In this document: in pieces, positions 24,352-32,976 of the stretch
How positions within the stretch are numbered: the first letter of the stretch is position 1
Layout: every line of letters begins with the position of its first letter
Virus record (IMG/VR): IMGVR_UViG_3300027733_000125
Span: 1 to 35,291 of that record
Reading direction: 5' to 3' (one strand)
Source of the DNA: a virus
Length of the DNA: 35,291 bases
Notes under the pieces: model-generated
The model's input: the letters and a program-made list of their open reading frames with translations, nothing else
The model's database searches: none
Told to the model about the DNA's origin: nothing
Made by a program: the position numbers and the translations under genes

Positions 24352-24741
24352 TTATGAAATAGCTTCGTAGGATACTGTATATGTTATTTTGCTAGCTGTT
24401 CCAGAAGTTACTACTAATGATACGTTTTCTTCTAAGTAGATAGTTTTATCTAAAATAGAGATTGTAGAGCCGGCTGGAATTGAAACTTGATATATAATTG
24501 GATATGCAGTTCCGCCAGTAGGAGCAGATCCTTGTGCAACTGATCCGTTTGTATATAGAGCAACTGTAGCTGAAATAGCCGAAGTTCCATCTACGTTTGC
24601 TACTAAGATATTGTTTACTTTAATACTATTAGCAGAACCAGTAGCATTTGCTAATAATACAACATTTGTTGTTACTGCTGGGGTTAAAAAAGTAGTTTTA
24701 CCATAAATTGATAAGACGTTAACTATATTCGGGTTTGCCAT
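24352..24741 (-). CDS. 129-aa structural protein, copy 2 of a duplicated pair
   Basis: A 129-aa beta-rich protein, paralogous in full length and in size to the one at 27905-28294. Shared segments include MANPNI, TLYTNGSVAQGSAP-like YTNGSVAQGSAPTGGTA, SIPAGSTISILDKTIYLEEN and SLVVTSGTASKITYTVSYE. The pattern (regular strands, IPAG turn) is that of a small virion decoration or fibre-tip domain, as is often seen in aquatic phages. It follows a GGTG fibre and precedes an Fn3 protein, exactly as its paralogue does. The Shine-Dalgarno GGAGG lies in the last codons of the 597-aa gene. No specific function is known to me. Confidence 0.7.
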   Translation of the reverse strand: MANPNIVNVLSIYGKTTFLTPAVTTNVVLLANATGSANSIKVNNILVANVDGTSAISATVALYTNGSVAQGSAPTGGTAYPIIYQVSIPAGSTISILDKTIYLEENVSLVVTSGTASKITYTVSYEAIS

Positions 24742-26534
24742 TATATTCCTCCAAAGATTATAGACAGTGCCATTGATTTGCTAACAGTGGCTTGGCTTGT
24801 TCCAGCTGCTGATGGTGTTGGTGTTACTAGTAATCGCCAGTTTGTAGTTGACACGTTATAGATAAACGATACATAAGTGCCGGTAATATCTAATACATAG
24901 CCATTAGCGTCACCTTCGATATATGCGTTAGTTGGTATTATTGTTATGTTGTTTATTCCAAATGTTTCATTTATATCAATAACACCTATAATTGTACCAT
25001 CTGCCGGAGTTCCCGGAAATACTATATTAAATACGCCAGCAGTAGAATTACATCTAACTAAGTCATTAGCAACTGCAGTATAATTTGCAGTTTTTACAGG
25101 AGTAGCTGTTAAACCTACAGCTGACCATGATGCATTAGTACCGTCAGTGGTTAAATATTTCCCACCATTACTAGTTTGGGTTGGTAGACCGTTAATAGCC
25201 TGCCATGTTGCTGTAGTTGAACTAGTAGCTGTAAGTACTTGTCCAGAAGCTGGTGCAGATGCTGCACTTATACTAACGATTGTACTAGCTGATTTTAATG
25301 AGTACGCTGTTGCGTTTGTACAATTAGTTAAATCACCACTAGTTGGTGTACCTAAAATAGGAGTAACTAATGTTGGGCTATTTGATAATACAACATTACC
25401 GGTACCAGTACTAGTAGTAACACCAGTACCACCACTAGTTACTGCTAGTGTAGCACTAAGTCCAGCTGCAGTACCAGATGTGTTTTGGTTCCAAGTAGGA
25501 ACTGTGCCAGTTAACCCACTATATGGTAACCCTGCGCAATTAGTTAACGTACCACTTGCAGGTGTACCTAATGCACCACCGGATACTAAGTGTGTTGAAG
25601 TATCTAACGATGCAACCCCGTTAGTTAATACAATTAAACCAGTAGATGCTGTAGATAATGCAGAAATAGTAGTTAAGTTTGCATGTTTTGCTTGGTAAGA
25701 TGTTGCGATATCGGTAATATCACTAACAGTTAATGTAGTTGACCCAGTAATTAAGCCTTTTGCATTATATGTTACTTTAGTACCAGTACCTGCAGATACT
25801 ATGCTAGCTAATGTAATAGCTGCAGTTACGTTAGCAGACCCATCAAAACTAACAGTCCAAGATGCATCACCTGACGCTGCAATACTTCTAGCAGTTGCTA
25901 ATTTAGTTGCAGTATCTGAATTACCAACTGTTGGACTAATCTCAATATATGCAGATCCAGACCAACGATAGATTTTATTAGTGTCAATTGCTACGTAAAT
26001 TTTACCAGTTTCACCAGTACCTGGAAGACCTGCTAAGTTTGCGTATTCTAAAATATCATCAACATAACTTGGAAGGTACGTTGCTGCAATCTTTGAATCA
26101 CTACCTAACGGAGCAATACCAGATACTGCGCCAATTGTTGAAGATAAAATAGCATCAGTAATGCCATATCCAGATAACGTAGTTGGTTTAGATGCAATGT
26201 TTGTAAATGTGTAACCTGTACAATTAGTTAACGTACCACTAGTTGGTGTACCTAAAATAGGTGTAACTAATGTCGGACTTGTTGATAAAACTAATGTTCC
26301 AGTACCTGTACCTGCAGCCCAACTTGCAGAAGTACCATCGGTTGTTAAATACTTACCACCGTTGGCAGTCTGTGTTGGTAACGAAATAGGTGCAGGTAAA
26401 CTAACCCATACAAACCCGTTACTAGTTAATAAATTTCCAGAGGTACCAACTGCGGTTATTCCTGTACCGCCATTCTCTACTGGTAATGTACCGTAGTTTG
26501 AACCTCTAAGAGACGTAGATAATAATTTAGACAT
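24741..26534 (-). CDS. GGTG-type tail fibre with phage fibre repeats
   Basis: A 597-aa fibre. The head (MSKLLSTSLRGSNYGTLPVE) with GGTG is the same attachment segment as in the 113-aa protein. The shaft has standard phage fibre motifs: SKPTTLSGYGITDAI, an IVSAGTGTKVTYNAKGLITG segment (phage tail fibre repeat), two LVTPILGTPTSG elements, and GKIYVAIDTNKIYRWSGSAY. The last 110 residues contain the beta domain shared with the 357- and 387-aa proteins (YTAVANDLVRCNSTAGVFNI ... VSFIYNVSTTNWRLL) and end in a hydrophobic IIFGGI whose codons provide the next gene's Shine-Dalgarno. It opens a late unit behind an AATAAATA octamer and has GAAGGAA before the ATG. Confidence 0.82.
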   Translation of the reverse strand: MSKLLSTSLRGSNYGTLPVENGGTGITAVGTSGNLLTSNGFVWVSLPAPISLPTQTANGGKYLTTDGTSASWAAGTGTGTLVLSTSPTLVTPILGTPTSGTLTNCTGYTFTNIASKPTTLSGYGITDAILSSTIGAVSGIAPLGSDSKIAATYLPSYVDDILEYANLAGLPGTGETGKIYVAIDTNKIYRWSGSAYIEISPTVGNSDTATKLATARSIAASGDASWTVSFDGSANVTAAITLASIVSAGTGTKVTYNAKGLITGSTTLTVSDITDIATSYQAKHANLTTISALSTASTGLIVLTNGVASLDTSTHLVSGGALGTPASGTLTNCAGLPYSGLTGTVPTWNQNTSGTAAGLSATLAVTSGGTGVTTSTGTGNVVLSNSPTLVTPILGTPTSGDLTNCTNATAYSLKSASTIVSISAASAPASGQVLTATSSTTATWQAINGLPTQTSNGGKYLTTDGTNASWSAVGLTATPVKTANYTAVANDLVRCNSTAGVFNIVFPGTPADGTIIGVIDINETFGINNITIIPTNAYIEGDANGYVLDITGTYVSFIYNVSTTNWRLLVTPTPSAAGTSQATVSKSMALSIIFGGI

Positions 26535-26558
26535 ATATGTTCCTTCACTTATATTATG

Positions 26559-26566
26559 TATTTATT
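26559..26566 (-). promoter_or_regulatory. T4-type late promoter octamer AATAAATA
   Basis: Minus-strand AATAAATA in the 42-nt gap between 26534 and 26577. The expected start near 26553 leaves a leader of about 19 nt with GAAGGAA before the ATG. No strong flanking inverted repeat. Confidence 0.6.
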
Positions 26567-26576
26567 AAAACTTAGG

Positions 26577-27893
26577 TTATTGAGTTGGCGATGCAGTAGT
26601 AGATGGAGTAAAATTACTAGTGTATCTTGCTACGCCGTTAGTAATACGGAAGTCATCGAGATAACCTTGCATTTCTTCCCCATCGGAACTTAATTGTGTA
26701 TATGTAAATGGGAAACTAGTCGTACCATTCCAAGATGCAACAGATGTACCATTCAAATACATGTTAGTTGTGCTACCTGAACGAACTATAGCAAAATGAT
26801 TCCAAGTATTAGCGGTAAATGTTCCGTATACTGTCAGTGATGCTGAATCAACATTGTATGCAACAATTCCAGTACCATTGTAATAACAGTAGAAATATTT
26901 ATTACCTTCATACTCATTATTAAAGAATCTATGATAACCACTTAACGCAGTGACATTAAACCAAAATTCTACTGTAAAGTTTGCAGATAATGTTATATTA
27001 GTCGCACATCGTAAATAGTCGCCCACACCGTCAAAGTATATCGATCCAGTACCAAACTTCTTAACACCGGTGCTAACTTGTGTATTACCTACTGTAGTAA
27101 CAGTTCTTGAGCCAATACTTAAATCAGTAAAGTTGTTTACTCCATTTGCACCGTCACCGCTTAATAATAAGCTAACTGAACTAAAATATGGATCAATTGC
27201 AGGCATTGATATACTTCCTGTTGCAGTTGAACTACTACTGTTACCTACAGAATTAGTAGCATATACCGTAAATGTATAAGTTGTTAATTGTGCTAATCCG
27301 TTAACTGTAATAGTACCAGATCCTGCTTGAGATAAGGTTCCGGTAATGCCTCCGGGAGAGCTAACTGCAGTATAACTGGTAATAACTGTACCACCGTTTG
27401 ATGCCGGTGCTGTAAACGTAATCATAGCAGATGACGCACCAGAAATTGTTGCTGTTCCAATAGTAGGTACACTAGGCACTGTAAATGTTGTAGGCGTAGC
27501 CGAAACAGATTCACTAGATATACTAGAACCGGATGCACTGTTTGCAACAACAGTAAACGTGTAACTTGTTCCATTAGTTAACCCAGTTATAACAATAGGA
27601 CTAGACGATCCGCTTGCAGTCTGCCCACCAGAAGATGTAACAGTATAACTAGTAATAGTAGAGCCATTTAACGTGCTAGGTGCAGTAAATATAATTGATA
27701 TTTGCGTGTTGCCAATCGTAGCTGTAGTAATAGCAGGAGCAGATGGAGGAGTAATCCCTAATGCCCATAGACCTGCTTGTTTAAGTTGTCCTACAATATC
27801 GCATGACCAGATACCGTTTGCTTTACCGGTATACGCAGTTCCGCTAGTAGCTTGAGGATTAAAACTAATTATATTCCCTTTCCATTTAGCCAC
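26577..27893 (-). CDS. Two Fn3 domains + LamG domain
   Basis: A 438-aa protein. The head (KWKGNIISFNPQATSGTAYT) is of the same type as those of the other Fn3 proteins. Two Fn3 domains follow (about 47-230), with NGSTITSYTVTSSGG and NGGTVITSYTAVSSPG. The last 205 residues are a LamG/ConA-like domain (VSLLLSGDGANG, KKFGTGSIYFDGVGDYL, NFTVEFWFNV, MYLNGT, GYLDDFRITNGVARY) closely related to the seven in the 1567-aa fibre. The start is GTG (27893-27891), the only non-ATG start among the complete genes, with AAGGAT about 9 nt upstream; this may lower expression. It is the last gene of the first late unit. A glycan-binding role is inferred. Confidence 0.85.
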   Translation of the reverse strand: MAKWKGNIISFNPQATSGTAYTGKANGIWSCDIVGQLKQAGLWALGITPPSAPAITTATIGNTQISIIFTAPSTLNGSTITSYTVTSSGGQTASGSSSPIVITGLTNGTSYTFTVVANSASGSSISSESVSATPTTFTVPSVPTIGTATISGASSAMITFTAPASNGGTVITSYTAVSSPGGITGTLSQAGSGTITVNGLAQLTTYTFTVYATNSVGNSSSSTATGSISMPAIDPYFSSVSLLLSGDGANGVNNFTDLSIGSRTVTTVGNTQVSTGVKKFGTGSIYFDGVGDYLRCATNITLSANFTVEFWFNVTALSGYHRFFNNEYEGNKYFYCYYNGTGIVAYNVDSASLTVYGTFTANTWNHFAIVRSGSTTNMYLNGTSVASWNGTTSFPFTYTQLSSDGEEMQGYLDDFRITNGVARYTSNFTPSTTASPTQ

Positions 27894-27904
27894 AGGTTAT
27901 ATCC

Positions 27905-28294
27905 TTATGATAATTCTTCGTATGAAACTGCATAACTAATTTTGCTAGCAGTTCCGGATGTAACTACAATTGATTGATTTTCTGTTAAGTAGATTGATTT
28001 ATCTATAATAGTTAATGCAGCTCCGGCTGGTATAGATAATGCATAAATTAGCGGAAATGCAGTTCCACCGCTAGGTGCAGATCCTTGTGCAACTGAGCCG
28101 TTTGAATATATTGAAACAGTTGTATTAATAGCTACTGAACTATCAATGTTAGTAGCCATGATGTTATTTATTTTTAAAATTTTTCCGCTCGATAGAGGAT
28201 TAGCTATGAATACTACTGATGTAGCTACTTGCGGAATTAAACAGATTGTATTACCATACATTCCAGTAATACCAATTATATTTGGGTTTGCCAT
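27905..28294 (-). CDS. 129-aa structural protein, copy 1 of a duplicated pair
   Basis: A 129-aa protein aligning end to end without gaps with the one at 24352-24741 (both 129 aa): MANPNIIGITGMYGNT, YSNGSVAQGSAPSGGTA, SIPAGAALTIIDKSIYLTEN and VVTSGTASKISYAVSYE. It has the same neighbours (GGTG-type fibre before, Fn3 protein after). It probably forms the same sub-unit of a second fibre. GGAGGT, a strong Shine-Dalgarno, lies in the last codons of the 387-aa gene (encoding Tyr-Gly-Gly) and 10 nt before the ATG. Confidence 0.7.
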   Translation of the reverse strand: MANPNIIGITGMYGNTICLIPQVATSVVFIANPLSSGKILKINNIMATNIDSSVAINTTVSIYSNGSVAQGSAPSGGTAFPLIYALSIPAGAALTIIDKSIYLTENQSIVVTSGTASKISYAVSYEELS

Positions 28295-28300
28295 ATATCA

Positions 28301-29464
28301 TTAACCTCCGTACGCTATTAACATAGCAATTGTATTGGCTGAAGATGCAGGAGATGCAGATGCAGTTGCTGGAGCACTTGGTGTTTCTAGTAGTTGCCAA
28401 TTAGAAGTTGCTGAATTATAGATAAATGTTACGTATGCACTACTTATGTCTAAAATATACGATGTTGAATCTCGTTCAATAGTTTTTCCAACAGATGGAT
28501 ATATAATCAAATTATTAGTACCAGCGATATTATTTATATCAACAATTCCTATCACAGTGCCATCTGTGGGTGATGCAGGCATTGTAATATGTATTGCGCC
28601 GGCAGCCGAATCACATCTAACTAAATCGTTAATACCTGCTGTATAATCTGAAGTTATAGTAGCAGTAGGTACTAAGTTAGTAACTGGTATCCAGCTAGCA
28701 TTTGTACCGTTTGTAGTTAAAAATTTACCAGTATTGGATGTTTGTGCTGGCAATGCAACTGAAGCAGCAGATTGTGATGTCCAGGTAGTCCCGTCTGATG
28801 TTAATACATTACCAGATATTCCAGGAGCAACTGATTGTACTGCACTCAGGCCATTACCTAAAATTACACTGTTAGCCACAAGTGACGTAGCACCAGTACC
28901 GCCTTTAGTTACTGACAATGTTGCACTAAGTCCGGCTGCAGTACCTGTTGTGTTCTGATTAAAAGTAGGCCATGTAAATGTACCGGTACTAAAGTTACCG
29001 CTTACAGGTGTGCCTAATGCGGGTGTGGTATTAAACAACACACTAGCACCAGATTGATTAACAATATCTCCACCGGGTGGTAATGTAATCTTACCACTAT
29101 TATTAAACGCCCAAGTGTAGCCGTTATTTGTAACTGATAAACCACCACCGACTTGTAATGCGCCACCAATGCCGACCCCACCAGATACGGTTAATGCACC
29201 AGTAGACGGAGAAGTCGAACTAGTTGCAGCAGTAACTGATAAATTCGTAAATGCAGGACTTGCAGATGTTTGCAAGTCCTGAGGAGTATTAATTAAATCA
29301 CTATAGTTATTACTAAGTGTGGCAATTGATTGGACACCACTAGCTGTTTTTTTAATAAACAGTCGTCCATCATATGTATTAATTGATATTTCACCATCTA
29401 ATAAATCAGTAACCAACGGTACCTTTGCAGATACCGAACTTCGTTTATGTAAGATGTGTGCCAT
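28301..29464 (-). CDS. Tail fibre protein with GGTG segment
   Basis: A 387-aa fibre. The N-terminus (MAHILHKRSSVSAKVPLVTD, GEISINTYDGRLFIKK) is a fibre-attachment head in which GEI.IN..DGRLFIK resembles the Mtd_N type. Then come STGALTVSGGVGIGGALQVG, a YTWAFNNSGKITLPPGG motif like those of the 910-aa fibre, and the GGTG linker (LPAQTSNTGKFLTTNGT). Residues about 270-370 are the shared beta domain (YTAGINDLVRCDSAAGAIHI ... VTFIYNSATSNWQLLE). The end (IAMLIAYGG) parallels the 597-aa fibre (MALSIIFGG). No clear Shine-Dalgarno lies before the ATG, and only 9 nt separate it from the previous gene. It is the first gene of the first of two similar cassettes. Confidence 0.78.
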   Translation of the reverse strand: MAHILHKRSSVSAKVPLVTDLLDGEISINTYDGRLFIKKTASGVQSIATLSNNYSDLINTPQDLQTSASPAFTNLSVTAATSSTSPSTGALTVSGGVGIGGALQVGGGLSVTNNGYTWAFNNSGKITLPPGGDIVNQSGASVLFNTTPALGTPVSGNFSTGTFTWPTFNQNTTGTAAGLSATLSVTKGGTGATSLVANSVILGNGLSAVQSVAPGISGNVLTSDGTTWTSQSAASVALPAQTSNTGKFLTTNGTNASWIPVTNLVPTATITSDYTAGINDLVRCDSAAGAIHITMPASPTDGTVIGIVDINNIAGTNNLIIYPSVGKTIERDSTSYILDISSAYVTFIYNSATSNWQLLETPSAPATASASPASSANTIAMLIAYGG

Positions 29465-29473
29465 ATTAAGTTT

Positions 29474-32185
29474 TTAGAAAGTACCACCGTCTATGTCAGA
29501 CCATGTAGGTAAGCCACCACTTAGCATTAAGACTTGACCATCGGTCGCCTTTGCTAATTTTGATAATGTGTTAGTTGCAGATGCATATAGAATGTCCCCT
29601 GCAGCATATGAAGTAATACCAGTACCGCCATATGTAGCACTAATTGCAGTACCGTTCCAAGTACCAGTTCCAACTGTACCTAATGTTGTAATACTAGTTT
29701 GACCAACGTATGTACTTGCGATATCAATGCTTGTACCAGATGATGTAATTCTATTTGCAGTACCGCCAACTGTTAATACACCTGATGCATATGATAAACC
29801 GTTACCAGCAACTGATGATGCAAGTTGTACATTTCCGCCACTTATTGTAATACCGTTAGCAGTGTTGACACTAAACGAGTTACCAGTTAGTGTTAAACCT
29901 GCACCTGCTTGCCACGAACCTTGTCCAGCAAACTGTGTAAATGTAACATTAGAAGAACCAAAAATTACACCTTCGGTTGTTTGTACATAACCATATCCGC
30001 TGTCAGACACATAAAAATAGTCACCACCACCAAAGTTACCATAACCGGCTGCAATGTTAATTGCACCTGCAGTAGCATGGTTAACTGTTAATGTAATTTG
30101 GGTAGCACTATTAATACTTAAAATACGTGCATTTGAACCTAAAATACCAGTTCCACCAACTTTAAATACAGGCATACCTTCTGACAATGCTGAAGTATTA
30201 CCAGATGTTAATGTTACAACTGCAGTTAGTGTTGATAATGTAGCTGAAAGACTGTTAACTGCATATGATGAATCGGCGTCAATTGCACGAACAAATGTAG
30301 TAGCAGTTGCCCAAACATAAACACCATTTTGTTTAGCATCAGTTTGACCAATAACTAATACACGGCATTGACTATGACTAGTAAATGTTGCAACTTCGCT
30401 GCCGCCATCCCAACTATATGTAAATTGCGGAGCAGTTGCAAATGTTAAGTAAGAACCAGGTCCTACGTCTCCTAAGTGTGGAGCAGTACCGGCACCTGGA
30501 GTATATGATGCAGCACCTACGTCAGTTGATGTTACAAAATCTACAGTTTCATGTATATGTAAACCCTGTGCTAACGTGTCAACATAATTTTTAGTTGCAG
30601 CGTCTTGTGCAACAACTGGATCTGCTAATCCGGTAATTTTGTAGCCACCCATTGCTACAGTATCGCCAAATGTAGTAGCACCTGTTACACTTAATGTACC
30701 AGCAACTGCAGTATTACCTGTTGCAGACGCAACTGTAAATTTATCAGTAGCAACAGATAAGTTACCTGAGAATGAACCAGTTGACGCACTTAATGTACCT
30801 AATGTAGAGTTACCAGCATTTAATGTACCAGCAATCGTAGTGTTACCTGATGATGCAACTACTTGAAATTTATTTGTATTAACGTTAAAGTTACCAGTAA
30901 CATCAGCTTGTCCAGTAACACTTAATGTACCAGCAACTGCAGTATTACCTGTTGCAGAAGCAACTGTGAATTTATTAGTAGCGACAGATAAGTCACCTGT
31001 TGCATTTAATGTACCAGCAACTGCAGTATTACCTGTTGCAGAAGCAACTGTGAATTTATTAGTAGCGACAGATAAGTCACCTGTTGTATTTAAAGAAGAT
31101 ACCGTAGTACTACCAGTTACACCTAATGTGCCAGCAATTACAGTGTTACCTGTTGCAGCAGCAATTGTAAATTTATTAGTAGCAACTGCAACATCACCTG
31201 AGAATGAACCAGTTGTTGCACTTAATGTACTAAGTGTAGTATTACCTGCGCTCAACGTGCCTGATATAGTTGTATTGCCAGATGTTGTATCTACTAAGAA
31301 TTTAGTAGCCACACTATCAGTAATTCTAAAATATTCAGAAGCAGCAGTTGTGTTACCGGAAATTGTAACACCGTTATTAAATGTAGCAGTATCAGTGAAT
31401 GTCGAAACACCGGTAGTCGTTAACGCACCGCCAATCCATAAATTGCCCCCAATACCTGCACCACCTGCAACTTGTAACGCACCTGAAGTAGCATTGCCTG
31501 CGTTTGCAGTAGATTGTAGTAATTTTAATCCGGTAGTATCTAATTTTGAAACTTCAACTGCAGATGTGCCATTGCTTGCATAAAAATGTAATATATCATC
31601 ACTTGCGCCTGGTGCTGATTCTGCAATAATGTAAGTAAGACCGTCAACTGATCTAACACCGCCTAACGATGCCCAGTTGCCGCTTCCGCTAGTTCCGGTA
31701 TACCCTTCAAATGTTGAACGTTCTGAATTATAACGAACCGCGCCGGCTAATGCAGGACTTTGTTGAGCAGTAGTACCTGTTGGTAGTATTAATGCGTTGG
31801 TTCCTTCAATAATAACATAACCAGCGCCATTTGGTTTGAGTTTAATATTACCGTCAGTATTTGTTGAACTAATAACACTTGTACTACCAGTAATTGTGAT
31901 ATTACCAATGTTAATTACATCGATTTTACTATTAGAATCAACAATAAGTGCTGAACTTGCAGTTAATGTACCAGGAACATGACTCATCATGTCTGTAAAA
32001 TATTTACCACCTAATAGTACCGGAGTAGTTGTTGCGTCAGCTGCACCTATCCCGATATATAATCTATCACCAGTATTTGACTGGGTACCTGCTAACGATG
32101 AATATCCTAATTCACCAATTGCAAGTGTACCAGTAGTTATTGCACTGGTACTGGTTCTTTTAATTCTGATTTTTGAGCTTGCCAT
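29474..32185 (-). CDS. Long repeat-rich tail fibre (903 aa)
   Basis: A long fibre. The N-terminus (KIRIKRTSTSAITTGTLAIG, then GDRLYIGIG and VLLGGKYFTDMM) is a typical head of aquatic T4-like fibres that attach to the baseplate. The shaft has a 28-residue repeat (LSVATNKFTVASATGNTAVA then GTLNATGD) in roughly eight copies between about residues 210 and 510. After this come VAMGGYKITGLADP and AATKNYVD, a common fibre motif, then a domain with GTAPHLGDVGPGSY and NGVYVWATATTFVRAIDAD. The end (YGGTGITSYAAGDILYASAT ... WSDIDGGTF) is a standard fibre ending. The Shine-Dalgarno is AAGGG. It follows the short connector gene by 14 nt and probably forms the main shaft. Confidence 0.85.
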   Translation of the reverse strand: MASSKIRIKRTSTSAITTGTLAIGELGYSSLAGTQSNTGDRLYIGIGAADATTTPVLLGGKYFTDMMSHVPGTLTASSALIVDSNSKIDVINIGNITITGSTSVISSTNTDGNIKLKPNGAGYVIIEGTNALILPTGTTAQQSPALAGAVRYNSERSTFEGYTGTSGSGNWASLGGVRSVDGLTYIIAESAPGASDDILHFYASNGTSAVEVSKLDTTGLKLLQSTANAGNATSGALQVAGGAGIGGNLWIGGALTTTGVSTFTDTATFNNGVTISGNTTAASEYFRITDSVATKFLVDTTSGNTTISGTLSAGNTTLSTLSATTGSFSGDVAVATNKFTIAAATGNTVIAGTLGVTGSTTVSSLNTTGDLSVATNKFTVASATGNTAVAGTLNATGDLSVATNKFTVASATGNTAVAGTLSVTGQADVTGNFNVNTNKFQVVASSGNTTIAGTLNAGNSTLGTLSASTGSFSGNLSVATDKFTVASATGNTAVAGTLSVTGATTFGDTVAMGGYKITGLADPVVAQDAATKNYVDTLAQGLHIHETVDFVTSTDVGAASYTPGAGTAPHLGDVGPGSYLTFATAPQFTYSWDGGSEVATFTSHSQCRVLVIGQTDAKQNGVYVWATATTFVRAIDADSSYAVNSLSATLSTLTAVVTLTSGNTSALSEGMPVFKVGGTGILGSNARILSINSATQITLTVNHATAGAINIAAGYGNFGGGDYFYVSDSGYGYVQTTEGVIFGSSNVTFTQFAGQGSWQAGAGLTLTGNSFSVNTANGITISGGNVQLASSVAGNGLSYASGVLTVGGTANRITSSGTSIDIASTYVGQTSITTLGTVGTGTWNGTAISATYGGTGITSYAAGDILYASATNTLSKLAKATDGQVLMLSGGLPTWSDIDGGTF
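30924..31086 (-). repeat. 84-bp coding tandem repeat, copies identical over 79 bp
   Basis: The blocks 30924-31002 and 31008-31086 are identical over 79 bp, with period 84 (28 codons). They are two adjacent shaft repeats of the 903-aa fibre (LSVATNKFTVASATGNTAVA). The exact identity shows recent duplication, while other copies of the repeat in the gene have diverged. Confidence 0.9.
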
Positions 32186-32199
32186 TTAATTACCCTTAT

Positions 32200-32976
32200 T
32201 TAAAATTCGCCACCGTCCATGTTTTGATTTAACAGTGAAGATTGCACGTCCCATTGACTTGTTGTTTCGTTGTATACTAATAATGAGCCGTCTAATAACC
32301 CTGTGCTGTTCACGTCAGGAATGTCTATAACTTTATTTATCTGGTTCCCGGGAATACCTTGATCCCCTTTCTCACCCGATACATATGGAAGATCATTCCA
32401 ATGTAATATGCCATCTCCAAGTTTGAATGTATTTGTATCTATTTCAAATGCTAATTCACCGTCACCTAATATTGGATTTACATCAATCCATAGTTGCGCA
32501 GTTGCTCTACGAATTGGCGCACTTGTGATAGAACCAATAACGTTTATTATACCATTATTGATTTCTAAACCGGCGCCAATCTTAACACCACCTAATGTGG
32601 TACTAGATGCAACTGGTAATGTATAGGTTGACCCCGATGATCCTGATGATCCAAATGTAACTTCGCTCCAATTTATTTCAGCATTAGGAACTGCACCTGT
32701 AGAAGTACTTCTAACTTCTCCGCTTTGTAATTTGTATGTATAGTACCGATCACCTGTTCTAGTATATGATCCAGATACGTACTCGTTTTTAATATACACT
32801 AACATACCTTCTTGTATGCGTTGTCCAGGTATATTAGTTAGTTGATCATTAGGTAATCCAGTAATACTTTGTAGTGTACCACGAAGTTCTGTATCTAATG
32901 CAATTGGCGCATTAGTAGCAGGACTCCACGTACCTGGCCAAGTGTTTCTTGTTAACCCGTCATAGTTAGCTGCCAT
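32200..32976 (-). CDS. Fibre connector with Mtd_N-like segment
   Basis: A 258-aa protein. The N-terminus (NYDGLTRNTWPGTWSPATNA) and the segment GMLVYIKNEYVSG resemble connector proteins of T4-like aquatic phages. LGGVKIGAGLEINNG (about 128-142) is the same motif as in the 748-aa and 688-aa fibres. Residues about 155-198 (RRATAQLWIDVNPILGDGEL, NTFKLGDGILHWNDL) match an Mtd_N-type domain, here internal rather than N-terminal, and GEKGDQGIPG (201-210) is a short collagen-like piece. The end (LLVYNETTSQWDV ... MDGGEF) is acidic. The ATG overlaps the stop of the 688-aa gene (TAATG). It likely links fibre segments. Confidence 0.7.
   Translation of the reverse strand: MAANYDGLTRNTWPGTWSPATNAPIALDTELRGTLQSITGLPNDQLTNIPGQRIQEGMLVYIKNEYVSGSYTRTGDRYYTYKLQSGEVRSTSTGAVPNAEINWSEVTFGSSGSSGSTYTLPVASSTTLGGVKIGAGLEINNGIINVIGSITSAPIRRATAQLWIDVNPILGDGELAFEIDTNTFKLGDGILHWNDLPYVSGEKGDQGIPGNQINKVIDIPDVNSTGLLDGSLLVYNETTSQWDVQSSLLNQNMDGGEF

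Noticed and set aside
30966-31583. Long open frame on the plus strand opposite the 903-aa fibre
   Set aside because: It mirrors the repeats of the real gene, has no Shine-Dalgarno, and its composition (Val/Pro/Leu-rich) is typical of the antisense of Gly/Thr/Asn-rich coding sequence. Other plus-strand open frames here are rejected for the same reason.
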